64,000 bases of DNA, from positions 26,867 to 90,866 of the forward strand of contig JACQXM010000053.1 of the NCBI GenBank assembly GCA_016208685.1. Direction: 5' to 3'. A program made the translations under genes and the position numbers. Below, piece after piece: positions 39,970-48,895 of this stretch; the stretch's first letter is position 1, and each line of letters opens with the position of its first letter. The DNA comes from Planctomycetota bacterium (GTDB lineage Bacteria; Planctomycetota; Phycisphaerae; UBA1845). The notes below the pieces were generated by a model. That model searched no databases and was not told where the DNA came from. It saw only the letters and a list, made by a program, of their open reading frames with translations.

Positions 39970-40841
39970 CGCCGCAGCTCACGTTTGTGGAAAAACCGCA
40001 CCAGCGGTTCCACGTAAGAACGGTCGGTCCGGATATCCACCGTCGGCGTATCCATCCGTCGAAACATAGCGTCGCGCCGCGCACGCATCCCCGCCATGCG
40101 TTCGGCGAATCGCCGCCGCAGGTCGCCGCTGCGCGTGTCGAGCAGCACAACCTCACCGGTCTCGGCGTCCTCCAGTTCGACGAACCCCACGTCTGGAAGT
40201 TCGGCCTCGCGCGGATCGGAGATGATGACGGGGATGAGGTCGTGTCGTCGGCGGGCGATGCGCAACGCCGCCTCGAAACCTTCCGCGAGGAAGTCGCTTA
40301 CCAGGAAACACACACTCTTGCGCACCGTGACGCGGCTTAGAAACCCCAGCGCGCCGGCGATGTTCGTCCCCCGCCCCCGCGGAAGGTGGTGGAGCAGCTC
40401 GCGGATGATCCTCAGCACGTGCCGCGTGCCCTTTTTGGCGGGCACGTACTGCTCCACGTCGTCGGCGAAGAGAATGAGACCCACTTTGTCGTTGCTGCGG
40501 ATGGCAGAAAACGCCAGAACCGCGCATAGCTCCGCCGCCAGGTCCAGCTTAAACTGCCGCCCGCTGCCGAAGAGGCCCGACGGGCTCACGTCCACCACCA
40601 GCATCACCGTCAGTTCGCGCTCCTCGCGGAACTTCTTGATGAAGGGCTCGCCATAGCGCGCCGAGACGTTCCAATCGATCAGGCGAACGTCGTCGCCGAC
40701 CTGATAGGGGCTGACTTCCTCAAACTCCATGCCCCGCCCGCGAAACGCGGAGTGGTACTGTCCGGCGAACAGCTCGCTCACCTTGCGCGAGGTGCGGATT
40801 TGAATCTGGCGAACCGTACGCAGAAGCTCTTTCGTAATCAC
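39966..40841 (-). CDS. DUF58 domain protein
   Basis: The 291-residue protein carries the DUF58 core: FEEVSPYQVGDDVRLIDWNV, then RYGEPFIKKFREERELTV. A VWA-like fold follows, with VVDVSPSGLFGSG at the MIDAS position (Asp and Ser present) and SDFLAEGFEAAL. DUF58 proteins are standard partners of MoxR ATPases. The start is a GTG at 40841. Compared with most MoxR operons, a four-helix-bundle gene and repeats have been placed between moxR and this gene. Confidence 0.92.
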   Translation of the reverse strand: MITKELLRTVRQIQIRTSRKVSELFAGQYHSAFRGRGMEFEEVSPYQVGDDVRLIDWNVSARYGEPFIKKFREERELTVMLVVDVSPSGLFGSGRQFKLDLAAELCAVLAFSAIRSNDKVGLILFADDVEQYVPAKKGTRHVLRIIRELLHHLPRGRGTNIAGALGFLSRVTVRKSVCFLVSDFLAEGFEAALRIARRRHDLIPVIISDPREAELPDVGFVELEDAETGEVVLLDTRSGDLRRRFAERMAGMRARRDAMFRRMDTPTVDIRTDRSYVEPLVRFFHKRELRR

Positions 40842-40861
40842 TGGCTCGAACAGCTCCGGAG

Positions 40862-40890
40862 AAACGTCAAAACGTCAAAACGTCAAAACG
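40862..40890 (+). repeat. 9-bp tandem array (ACGTCAAAA type)
   Basis: Three perfect units of ACGTCAAAA lie directly upstream of the DUF58 gene. The unit is the reverse complement of the array at 22725-22776. Confidence 0.8.
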
Positions 40891-41043
40891 CTGCGCCATC
40901 GGAACACCAGAACGTAATACCCCACCAGGGCGGAACAACGCCCCGTCGACGCCACCGAGGCACCGCAACGTCGCCCCATTCCGCCGACGAGGGCCAGAAG
41001 CGCCCGTGCGACGCACCGCAACGACGGCGCCGGTGTCCTCTCC

Positions 41044-41111
41044 CTTATGCCCGGCCCCCGGCAGGATCCGATCCTAACTTATGTCCGGCCCCCGGCAGGA
41101 TCCGATCCTAC
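41044..41111 (+). repeat. 34-bp direct repeat, two copies
   Basis: Two adjacent 34-bp copies start with CTTATG at 41044 and 41078. They differ at two positions: one near the start and one at the last base. Each contains the palindrome-like GGATCCGATCC and a C-rich run. The second copy overlaps the stop codon of the four-helix-bundle gene, and a partial third copy may start at 41112. Confidence 0.8.
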
Positions 41112-41482
41112 CTTGTGCGGTTCTCCAAGTAGGTCTGCGTCTTTCGGACGATTGTCCCGAGAATCCGCCCGAGTTCGCTCGCCTCCCCTATCAACGAGTC
41201 GCATAGGTCCGGGTTCAACATGCTTGAGCGTCGGGACAGCTCCAACCAGAATACCGTCTCGCTGGCCTCCTTCCGCGCAATGCTGATTCTGTGCGCGAAA
41301 TCGCTGTCGCTCTGTGCGGCGTCCGCCTCCCACACGTTGGCGCCGACCGAGGTCGCGGAGCGCCCCATCTGCTTGCCGACGATCCATCCGCGCGTCTCCT
41401 GCGGGAGGTACCGGATGGCGTCCAGGATCGCCACGCCGAAGCTGAGCGTCCGCTCTTTCAGGTCCCCGACGAGCCGCCCCAT
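41108..41482 (-). CDS. four-helix-bundle protein (23S rRNA intervening-sequence protein family)
   Basis: The ATG at 41482 has GGAGG 7 nt upstream, giving a 124-residue protein; the frame is open to 41506. It shows the family hallmarks: an N-terminal region with DAIRYLPQETRGWIVGKQMG, then SATSVGANVWEADAAQSDSD and FAHRISIARKEASETVFWLE. The rest is an amphipathic helix with IGEASELGRILGTIVRK. Members form pentameric four-helix bundles. They occur inside 23S rRNA intervening sequences, beside reverse transcriptases, or as solitary genes. Here it interrupts the moxR-DUF58 pair and ends in a 34-bp repeat, which suggests insertion as a small cassette. Its molecular role is unknown. Confidence 0.9.
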   Translation of the reverse strand: MGRLVGDLKERTLSFGVAILDAIRYLPQETRGWIVGKQMGRSATSVGANVWEADAAQSDSDFAHRISIARKEASETVFWLELSRRSSMLNPDLCDSLIGEASELGRILGTIVRKTQTYLENRTR

Positions 41483-41735
41483 GCCGATCCCTCCAGCCCC
41501 GGGCATCGTCGCTTCCTCGTGCCAACGCCGCCGCGCTTCGGCGCCCGGGCGTCATTCCCGCAGAACGCCGGGCTCGACTACCCGCGTCTATGCAAGAATG
41601 CCGAGTCTCAACTACCGGGGTCCACACACGATCCTTTGTGTCCGCGCACGACATTCCCCCAACCTGACGCTCCGACGTTCCTCGTTGCCACGATCCAACT
41701 CCCCAATGTTTCGGGGTTTCGACATTTCGACGTTT

Positions 41736-42734
41736 CTACGGCACCGCCACGTGATCAAGGACGGCGCGAACCACGTCCTCCGACGATTTCTCCTCCGCCT
41801 CCGCCTCGTAGGTTACGATCACCCGATGCCGCAGCACGTCCATGGCGATGGTCTTGACGTCCTGCGGCGTCACGTACCCCCGCCCGGCGAGAAAGGCCGT
41901 CGCCTTGGCGCCGATGGTGAGCGCCAGCGTCGCCCGTGGAGACGCCCCGTACTGTATCCACTCGGCGATGGGCAGCTTGTACGCCGCCGGGTCGCGCGTG
42001 GCGAACGTCAGGTCCACGATGTAGTCCTTGACCTTGTCGTCGATGTAGATTTCGTCGACCACGTTCCGCGCCTCGAGGATGTCGCCCGGCGACATCACCG
42101 CCTCCACGCGCACGTCCGGCGACGTGCACGCCATGCGGTCCAGAATCCGCCGCTCCTCCGCCTTGTTCGGGTACTTCACCACCACCTTGAGCATGAACCG
42201 GTCCACCTGCGCCTCCGGCAACGGGTAGGTCCCCTCCTGCTCGATGGGGTTCTGCGTCGCCAGAACCAGGAACGGCTCGTCCAGGCGGAACGTCTCCTTG
42301 CCGATCGTCACCTGTCGCTCCTGCATCGCCTCCAGCAGCGCGGACTGCACCTTGGCCGGGGCGCGGTTGATCTCATCGGCGAGGATCACGTTGGAGAAAA
42401 TCGGCCCCTTCTGCACCGCGAAGGTGCCGTCGTTGGGGCGGTACATCAAGGTCCCGATCAGGTCCGCCGGCAGCAGGTCGGGCGTGAACTGGATGCGCTG
42501 GAACGCCGTGTGGATGCCCTGCGCCAGACAGGCGACGGACATGGTTTTCGCCAGCCCGGGCACTCCTTCGATCAGCATGTGGCCGTTGGAAAGCAGCGCG
42601 ACGAACATGCGGTGCAGCAGCGCTTCCTGCCCCACGATCACGCGGTGCATCTGCTCCTGCAAGCGGCGGAACGGCTCGCTGCGGGCGGCCACATGGCCGC
42701 TGATCTGCTTGACATCCAGCAAAGCGGTCGACAT
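41736..42734 (-). CDS. moxR: MoxR family AAA+ ATPase
   Basis: The 332-residue protein has Walker A GVPGLAKT (57-64), Walker B ILADE (117-121), sensor 1 FLVLATQNP and the MoxR signature EGTYPLPEAQVDRF. A C-terminal lid domain follows with GASPRATLAL. MoxR ATPases act as chaperone-like remodelers that activate VWA-domain partners. The ATG at 42734 has AGGAG 9 nt upstream. It is the first gene of the operon that runs through DUF58 and Bat genes to the ABC transporter. A degenerate 9-mer array begins at the stop codon. Confidence 0.96.
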   Translation of the reverse strand: MSTALLDVKQISGHVAARSEPFRRLQEQMHRVIVGQEALLHRMFVALLSNGHMLIEGVPGLAKTMSVACLAQGIHTAFQRIQFTPDLLPADLIGTLMYRPNDGTFAVQKGPIFSNVILADEINRAPAKVQSALLEAMQERQVTIGKETFRLDEPFLVLATQNPIEQEGTYPLPEAQVDRFMLKVVVKYPNKAEERRILDRMACTSPDVRVEAVMSPGDILEARNVVDEIYIDDKVKDYIVDLTFATRDPAAYKLPIAEWIQYGASPRATLALTIGAKATAFLAGRGYVTPQDVKTIAMDVLRHRVIVTYEAEAEEKSSEDVVRAVLDHVAVP

Positions 42735-42799
42735 CGCTCGTAGCTCCTTTCGGGAATCTCAACGGTACGAGGCGGCGCGGGAATCTACCCAGCCCCTTG

Positions 42800-42831
42800 A
42801 TTAGACGCAACCCGCGGCGCGCACCTGTCAA
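42800..42831 (-). promoter_or_regulatory. candidate promoter of the moxR operon
   Basis: On the minus strand a perfect TTGACA (42826-42831) is followed by TCTAAT (42800-42805). The spacing is 20 bp, which is longer than the optimal 17. The leader would be about 60 nt. The rest of the spacer 42735-43129 shows no gene. Confidence 0.4.
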
Positions 42832-43129
42832 GAAACGCCGGGCGACGCCCGGAGGCGTGGTGTGCTGCACCGAAGCCGGGCCTCAACAAGGACAGGGCGG
42901 CAAGCCACGAGCGGCGGGTGACCGGAGCGAACCCGGAGAATATTCGCGATCGCGGACGAAGGCAGGCGGGAACGTCCCGCGTCTTCCGCGGTACCGGCCG
43001 TGGCCGCCCCAGCCCACCGCGCCGCCCTCACCCCCGGCAGCCGATGCCTCACCGCGGCAGGCGGCGCGCCCTGAGGCGCCTAAATGCCCACGCGGCGCGG
43101 TCCGCCTTCCCGCACGGGTCACCTGACGG

Positions 43130-46100
43130 TCAATTACAACCGCTCAGGCCGCTGTAGGGGCAGGGCTCGCCCTGAAACGCCTTGATGAGCAGGAACACGT
43201 CCGTGAGGTTGATCACTCCGTTGGGCACCACATCGTGGACGTCCACCCAGGTAATATGCGGAGCCAGCGGGTCGCCCTGGAACCGGCGCACGGCCGCGAA
43301 GAAGTCGCTCACCGCCACCACGTTGTTGGGCGGGGTCCACGCCACGCCGTCGAATACACCCACGGTGTCCCCCCAGTACTTGGGCATGGGGCGTGCGGCC
43401 GTAGGCAGCAGGCGCGGCGTCGAGAGGGTCTGCCCGTAGTCCGCGGTGGTCCGCACCTCGTAGACGGCCGCAGGCACGATCTGGCACGCCCCCACGTGAA
43501 TCACGGGCTCCCACCACACGCGCGCCACGGGGGCGCTCACGATGCGCGACACGCCGGTCGAATCCGGCGCCCCGACCCACCCCAGGGTGGTCACCGGGCC
43601 GCCGGGCAGCGGGCGGTCCACGCGATAGGCGAGCGGCAGGCCGGAGTAGGGGCTGAAGGAGACGTAGCGGTTCTTCAGCGTGCTGTGGGGATAGGGGGCG
43701 AGCGCCGGCGCTGCCTCGCACTCGTCGGGGATGGCGTTGCCATTGGCATCCAGGCTGGAACCGGAGGCGATGTCGCACCCGTCCAGGGCCAGGTTGCGGT
43801 TGCAGTCGTTGCCCGCAAGCTGACACACGTCCGGCATGTCGTCGGCGTTGCAGTCCGTGAAGGACTCGCATTCGTCGGGCGACCCCGTGCCGTCGCAGTC
43901 CACATCGCACTCGTCGGGAACCTCGTTGCGGTTGCAGTCATTGCCGGCAAGTTCGCACTCGTCAGGCAGGTTGGTGTAGTTGCAGTCGCCGCTGGTGCCG
44001 GAGGCCAGGTCGCACTCGTCCGGCACGGCGTTCCCGTTGCAGTCGCCGCTTTCGCCCAGCGCCAGATCGCACACGTCCAGCCTTCCGTTGGCGTTGCAGT
44101 CCTGGGCCGTCCCCTGCCCCAGGTCGCAGTCATCCGGAACATCGTTGTTGTTGCAGTCGCCCTCGCAGCGGTCGGGGATCATGTTGCCATTACAGTCCGG
44201 CGCGGCGGGATCCAGAGGTGGAACCTGACAAAGATCGGGCACGCCGTCGCCGTCGCAATCCGCGACGCTGCCCTGGGCGATGGAGCACTCGTCCGGAACC
44301 TGATTGCTATCGCAGTCGGGGCTGGTCCCCGCCGCAATATCACAGCCGTCGGCGACGCCATTGGTGTTGCAGTCCGGTTCGCACTCATCGGGGAAGCCGT
44401 TGGCATTGCAGTCCTGACTGGTGCCGTTGGCGATGTCCAGGGCGTCGTCAATGCCGTTGCGGTTGCAGTCGTCCCCGAACTCCGCGATGCCCAGGTCGAC
44501 ATACGGCGCGTCGCCCGGCGGGGCGCCGACGTCCGGCAGTCCAGGGTGATCGATCCGCCGGTTGCTCCCCAGCAGGTCCAGCGGCGTGGGCTCCGCAACG
44601 TCGCCGTCACCGTCCAGGTCGGCGGTGTCGGCGGGAAGCGCCGCGTTGTCTCCATAGTCGATGCACTGCGAGGTCGGCGTGAGCCGAACGTCGTCGTCCG
44701 GAGTGCCATACACGTTGTCCGCCCCGTCAGGGTCGGCCATGCCGGGCACGCCGGTGATGATCGTGTCACCCGGAATGTAGACGCCGGTCCAGTTCTCGAT
44801 GAAGGTGCGGATGACGGTAGGCCGCATGCCGATCCACATTTGTTTGCCTTCGCCGGGCACGTTGCCGCTGCCGGTGGCAGTGTTGCCCGCCACCAGGCAG
44901 TTGACGAACGTGGTCGGAGCGAACGTGACCGTGCCGCCGCCCCCGGCGGACGTGGTTCGGTTGCCGACGATCGTGCAGTTCACAAAATTCGCTCCGACGG
45001 TCTGCGAGGCGTTTTGAATGTAGACGGCCCCCCCGCTGGCGGTGTTCGCCTTATTGCCGATGAACAAGCAGTTGACCAACGTGCCGATGCCGGTGTGGTT
45101 CAAAAACGCCCCGCCACCGGTGGCCTTGTTGTTGAGGAACTTGCAATTAAAGATCTTCGGGAATCCCACGGGATCGCCGATGGCGCCCATCCGTCGCACC
45201 GCCAGTCCGCCGCCGAAGCCCACGTCGCTGGTGGTGTTGGCGATGAATGTGCAGTTTACGATGACTGGACTCCCGAACCGGGTGAGCAACCCTGCGCCGT
45301 AGGCGTCGTCGAAGATGCCGTAATATCCGCCGTTGGCGTTGCCCGCGGTCATGGTGAACCCGTCCAGTACCGTACCCGGCCCGGTGTTGTGCGTGGTCAC
45401 TACGTGGTAGCTGTTCTCGGCGTTGTTCGCGAAGTTCGGCCCGTCATCACCGTTAAGGTCGCCGCTGAGAATCGTGGGATGTGCCGCCACGTCGCGCTGC
45501 TCGCGGCTGGTCTCGCCGCCCGCGAAACCGCCGTACATGCGGATGCCGTCGACGAGCGAAAACGCCTTGGTGCGAATGGGATCTTCCGGCTTCTCGGCGC
45601 GGGAAGGTTTGTAAGTTCCCTGGGCGACCCAGATCTCCTCGATCGCCCCACCGGAACCGGCGGCGGCGTCCAGGGCGTCCTGAAGGCTGGTGAAGGCGTC
45701 CGCCCAGCTCATACCCGTATTCTGCCCGCTCGCGAAGCGGTCGACGTAGATCACGGGCGGTTCACATTCATCCGGGATCCCGTTGGCGTTCGCGTCCTGG
45801 CTGGTACCCGCGTCGATGTCGCAGGCGTCCGGCACCAGGTTGGCGTTGCAATCCGACTCGCGGCCGATGCACTCGTCGGGCACGCCGTTGGTGTTGCAGT
45901 CCGCAGCCCCGCCGGCAATGTCATCCTCGTCCGGCACGCCGTTCTTGTTGCAGTCCTTGGGCAGCTCGATGATCAGCGGCACGAGGTTGGGGATCGGGAT
46001 GAAGACGCTGTTCGGATCAACCCAGAAGGTGAACTCAGTGCCGCTCGGACCGAGATCGAACGCCACCGTGAAGGTCCCCTCCGCGTCCGGTGGGACGTCC

Positions 46101-48631
46101 AGCAGGATGGTCCCGCCGTAAACCGGCGCGCCGCCGTCGGCCGCCGCATCCGCCGGATCCATCACCAGCGCCCCCATCAGGGGCGGCGCCCCCTGGTTGA
46201 GGAACACCCCCGAGGCCTCCTCCAGGTCATAGAACACGTAGTCCGGTCGCGACGCATCCACGGACAGCGCCGAGCACTCGTTGCAGTACCCCTCGGGAAG
46301 GCACTTGCCCGCGCAAAAGGTATCACTGCGGCATTCGCCGTCGGAAACGCAGGGAACGCGATGGTACACGACGTCTCCACCCAGGCCGTTGGTCAGGCTG
46401 CCGGCCTCGATCGCCATCTCGTACGTGCGAAGCCTGGGCACACCGTTCAAGTCCGGATCCCACCCGGACATCAAAAAGTCCACGGTAACCGTCTGGCCGC
46501 CTTGCGGAAGTATGATCCGATTCCCCACGATGGTGTGCGGTCCACTGGCGCTGACGGGGACGAGGAACATGCCGAAAACGCACTCGTCCGCCACGCCGTT
46601 GCCGTCGGCATCGTGCAGGACACCCGAGGCAATATCGCAACTGTCCCCGATTCCGTTGCGATTGCAGTCGAATTCGCAGGTGTCGATGATGCCGTTGCCG
46701 GTGCAGTCCGGAGCGCCCGCGGCGATGTCGCACTCGTCGGGAATGGCGTTGCGGTTGCAGTCCCGGCTGGTTCCGTCCTTGAGATCGCAACTGTCGGCCG
46801 TGCCGTTCTGGTTGCAGTCGGGCTCGCACTCGTCCAGAATGCCGTTGTTCGTGCAGTCCTCACTGGTGCCGTTGGCCACGTCACAGGTGTCGGCCACCCC
46901 GTTGTTGTTGCAGTCGGTTTCGCAGTCGTCCGGAACGGCGTTGGTATTGCAGTCCGTGTCGTATCCGGAGGCGATGTCGCAACTGTCGGCAATGCCGTTC
47001 GCGTTGCAGTCCGGTTCACAGACGTCGAGGACTCCGTTGCCGGTGCAGTCGGGCGCGCCGAGCAGCAGATCGCAGCTATCCGCACGGCCGTTGCCGTCGC
47101 AGTCCGCCTCGCACTCGTCGGGGATGCCGTTGCCGGTGCAGTCTTGGCTCGTGCCGCCGGCGATGTCCAGACTGTCCGCCACGCCGTTCTGGTTGCAGTC
47201 TCCCAGCGCCGACATGGCGTTCACCACGCCGCCGCTGACCGTCACTCCCTGAAGCGCCGGTATGGGCCGCACGGTCTGGAGCAACTGCGCCCGCACTTGC
47301 TGCCACGTCCAACCGGGCAGGAAGCTGCTCACCAGTGCCGCCACCCCCGTCACATGCGGGGCGGCCATCGAGGTTCCGTTGAGGTAGGAGTAGGATGAGT
47401 TCAACACCGAGCTCAGCACCCTGACGCCGGGAGCGCCGAGGTCCACCGTCACCAGTCCGTAGTTGGAAAACGACGCCAGTTCGTCGTCGTTGTTGGTTGC
47501 TGCTACCGTGATGATGTTCGGCAGGTTGTACGCGCCGGGATAGTGCGGGCTCACGTCGTTGTTGCGGGCGCTGTTGCCCGCGGCGGCGATGAACAGATGC
47601 CCGACGGTCTGCCCCGCCGCGATGGCGTCTACCAGCGCTTGCGAATACCCGCCCCCGCCCCAACTGTTGTTCGACAGGCGGATGTTGTTGGCGACCGCGT
47701 ACTCCACCGACGAAATGGCGTCAGACGTGCTCCCCGAGCCGGTCGCGCCGAGGAACTTGATGGCTACGATCTTGCACTGCCAGTTCACACCCACCACGCC
47801 GATGCCGTTGTTGCCCTGGGCGCCGATCGTGCCCGCCACGTGCGTCCCGTGGAAATGGTCGTCCATGGGGTCGCCGTCGTCGTTGTAGAAGTCGTAGCCG
47901 TGGATATCATCGACGTAGCCGTTGGCGTCGTCGTCCAGGTAGTTGCCGGGGATTTCACCGGGGTTGATCCAGATATTGGCGGCCAGGTCGGGATGCGTGT
48001 AGTCCACGCCGGTGTCGATTACCGCAAGGCGGAAGTTCGGCGCCCCGCGCCAGGAATCCCAGGCCTGCACGGCGTCGATGTCGGCCCCGGCGGTGCCGGG
48101 ATCGTCGACCACCGTCTGCCCCGTGTTGTGCAACCCCCAGAGCGAAGGGAACCGCGGGTCGTTCGGCACCATCAGGGCGTGCACGTCGTAGTCCGGTTCG
48201 GCGTACAGCACGGCGGGGTTGGCCCGGTAGTCCCGGATCGCTTGCGCCCCTTCGCCCCTCTGCACCTCGACAAGCTGAAGGTCGCTGACGATGCGGTACT
48301 CGCGCCGCAGGCGCCGGCCCTTGGACGGATCGTGCGCCGCCACCTTGGTCGCATGGCCCACGCCGGGGCGAAACCGCACCAGGATGCGCTCCGTCGCTGC
48401 CAACCGCCTGGCATCGGCCGGCGCGAGACGCGCCGCCACGCCGCGGACGTCCCGGTAACCCAACCGTAGCGGATCCTCGGCCGGCGCCGCCGCGGGCGGG
48501 GGCTCTGCCGCCGTTGTCGGCGCGGCAGTGTCGCGTGGTGGCACCGGCGCCGCCGGATGCGACGCCGCTGTGATCGGGATCACCAGGAGGAGAAGGCACA
48601 CCAGAACGGCGGGCAGGCGATGGGGATACAC
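43130..48631 (-). CDS. secreted subtilisin-like protease with 32 DCNxNG repeats and a beta-helix domain
   Basis: The start is GTG at 48631 (GGAG 8 nt upstream, signal peptide LPAVLVCLLLLVIPITAAS); the frame is open to 49351, but that part lies under the divergent pcm gene. The protein has 1833 residues. After an inhibitor-like propeptide the S8 triad is Asp206 (AVIDTG), His261 (HGTHVAG) and Ser421 (GTSMAAP), with Asn353 for the oxyanion hole. Three blocks of Asp/Cys-rich repeats of about 13-19 residues follow (13, 4 and 15 units, DCNxNGxxDxCD). A parallel beta-helix/pectin-lyase-like domain lies between blocks 2 and 3. The last 40 residues have NGVINLTDVFLLIKAFQG, a dockerin-like motif. It is an extracellular protease, probably calcium dependent. 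Confidence 0.92.
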   Translation of the reverse strand: MYPHRLPAVLVCLLLLVIPITAASHPAAPVPPRDTAAPTTAAEPPPAAAPAEDPLRLGYRDVRGVAARLAPADARRLAATERILVRFRPGVGHATKVAAHDPSKGRRLRREYRIVSDLQLVEVQRGEGAQAIRDYRANPAVLYAEPDYDVHALMVPNDPRFPSLWGLHNTGQTVVDDPGTAGADIDAVQAWDSWRGAPNFRLAVIDTGVDYTHPDLAANIWINPGEIPGNYLDDDANGYVDDIHGYDFYNDDGDPMDDHFHGTHVAGTIGAQGNNGIGVVGVNWQCKIVAIKFLGATGSGSTSDAISSVEYAVANNIRLSNNSWGGGGYSQALVDAIAAGQTVGHLFIAAAGNSARNNDVSPHYPGAYNLPNIITVAATNNDDELASFSNYGLVTVDLGAPGVRVLSSVLNSSYSYLNGTSMAAPHVTGVAALVSSFLPGWTWQQVRAQLLQTVRPIPALQGVTVSGGVVNAMSALGDCNQNGVADSLDIAGGTSQDCTGNGIPDECEADCDGNGRADSCDLLLGAPDCTGNGVLDVCEPDCNANGIADSCDIASGYDTDCNTNAVPDDCETDCNNNGVADTCDVANGTSEDCTNNGILDECEPDCNQNGTADSCDLKDGTSRDCNRNAIPDECDIAAGAPDCTGNGIIDTCEFDCNRNGIGDSCDIASGVLHDADGNGVADECVFGMFLVPVSASGPHTIVGNRIILPQGGQTVTVDFLMSGWDPDLNGVPRLRTYEMAIEAGSLTNGLGGDVVYHRVPCVSDGECRSDTFCAGKCLPEGYCNECSALSVDASRPDYVFYDLEEASGVFLNQGAPPLMGALVMDPADAAADGGAPVYGGTILLDVPPDAEGTFTVAFDLGPSGTEFTFWVDPNSVFIPIPNLVPLIIELPKDCNKNGVPDEDDIAGGAADCNTNGVPDECIGRESDCNANLVPDACDIDAGTSQDANANGIPDECEPPVIYVDRFASGQNTGMSWADAFTSLQDALDAAAGSGGAIEEIWVAQGTYKPSRAEKPEDPIRTKAFSLVDGIRMYGGFAGGETSREQRDVAAHPTILSGDLNGDDGPNFANNAENSYHVVTTHNTGPGTVLDGFTMTAGNANGGYYGIFDDAYGAGLLTRFGSPVIVNCTFIANTTSDVGFGGGLAVRRMGAIGDPVGFPKIFNCKFLNNKATGGGAFLNHTGIGTLVNCLFIGNKANTASGGAVYIQNASQTVGANFVNCTIVGNRTTSAGGGGTVTFAPTTFVNCLVAGNTATGSGNVPGEGKQMWIGMRPTVIRTFIENWTGVYIPGDTIITGVPGMADPDGADNVYGTPDDDVRLTPTSQCIDYGDNAALPADTADLDGDGDVAEPTPLDLLGSNRRIDHPGLPDVGAPPGDAPYVDLGIAEFGDDCNRNGIDDALDIANGTSQDCNANGFPDECEPDCNTNGVADGCDIAAGTSPDCDSNQVPDECSIAQGSVADCDGDGVPDLCQVPPLDPAAPDCNGNMIPDRCEGDCNNNDVPDDCDLGQGTAQDCNANGRLDVCDLALGESGDCNGNAVPDECDLASGTSGDCNYTNLPDECELAGNDCNRNEVPDECDVDCDGTGSPDECESFTDCNADDMPDVCQLAGNDCNRNLALDGCDIASGSSLDANGNAIPDECEAAPALAPYPHSTLKNRYVSFSPYSGLPLAYRVDRPLPGGPVTTLGWVGAPDSTGVSRIVSAPVARVWWEPVIHVGACQIVPAAVYEVRTTADYGQTLSTPRLLPTAARPMPKYWGDTVGVFDGVAWTPPNNVVAVSDFFAAVRRFQGDPLAPHITWVDVHDVVPNGVINLTDVFLLIKAFQGEPCPYSGLSGCN

Positions 48632-48679
48632 GGCGGTGACTCCAAAACGCGTACCAGGACGGGGCGGGTTCAGTGTCGT

Positions 48680-48708
48680 AGCATACCACACTGCCCGCGG
48701 GCGGGCAA
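48680..48708 (-). promoter_or_regulatory. candidate sigma-70 promoter of the protease gene
   Basis: The minus strand has TTGCCC (48703-48708), a 17-bp spacer and TATGCT (48680-48685). This predicts a leader of about 42 nt and fits the GTG start at 48631. Confidence 0.5.
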
Positions 48709-48853
48709 TCGGTTTCACGACTTTCTTATATTCAGCCGGGGCGGCATCCGGCCCACGCGCCACCCCGGAGACCGGCTCACGGCAGCGGTCCCGTAGACAC
48801 CGCGCTGCCCCCGGCCGGCGGATCGCCGCGCCGCATCCGCTGCCGAGGCGCGG

Positions 48854-48859
48854 TATAAT
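48854..48859 (+). promoter_or_regulatory. candidate -10 box of pcm
   Basis: A perfect TATAAT lies 37 bp before the pcm ATG. No good -35 box is present at 16-18 bp, so activator or alternative recognition is possible. Confidence 0.45.
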
Positions 48860-48895
48860 CGCCGGCCGTCGCATCGCAGCAGGCGGAGTTAACCG

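Noticed and set aside
43235..47398. Long plus-strand frame (about 1390 residues) opposite the protease
   Set aside because: It mirrors the repeat DNA of the protease gene; its composition and periodicity are those of antisense of DCNxNG repeats.
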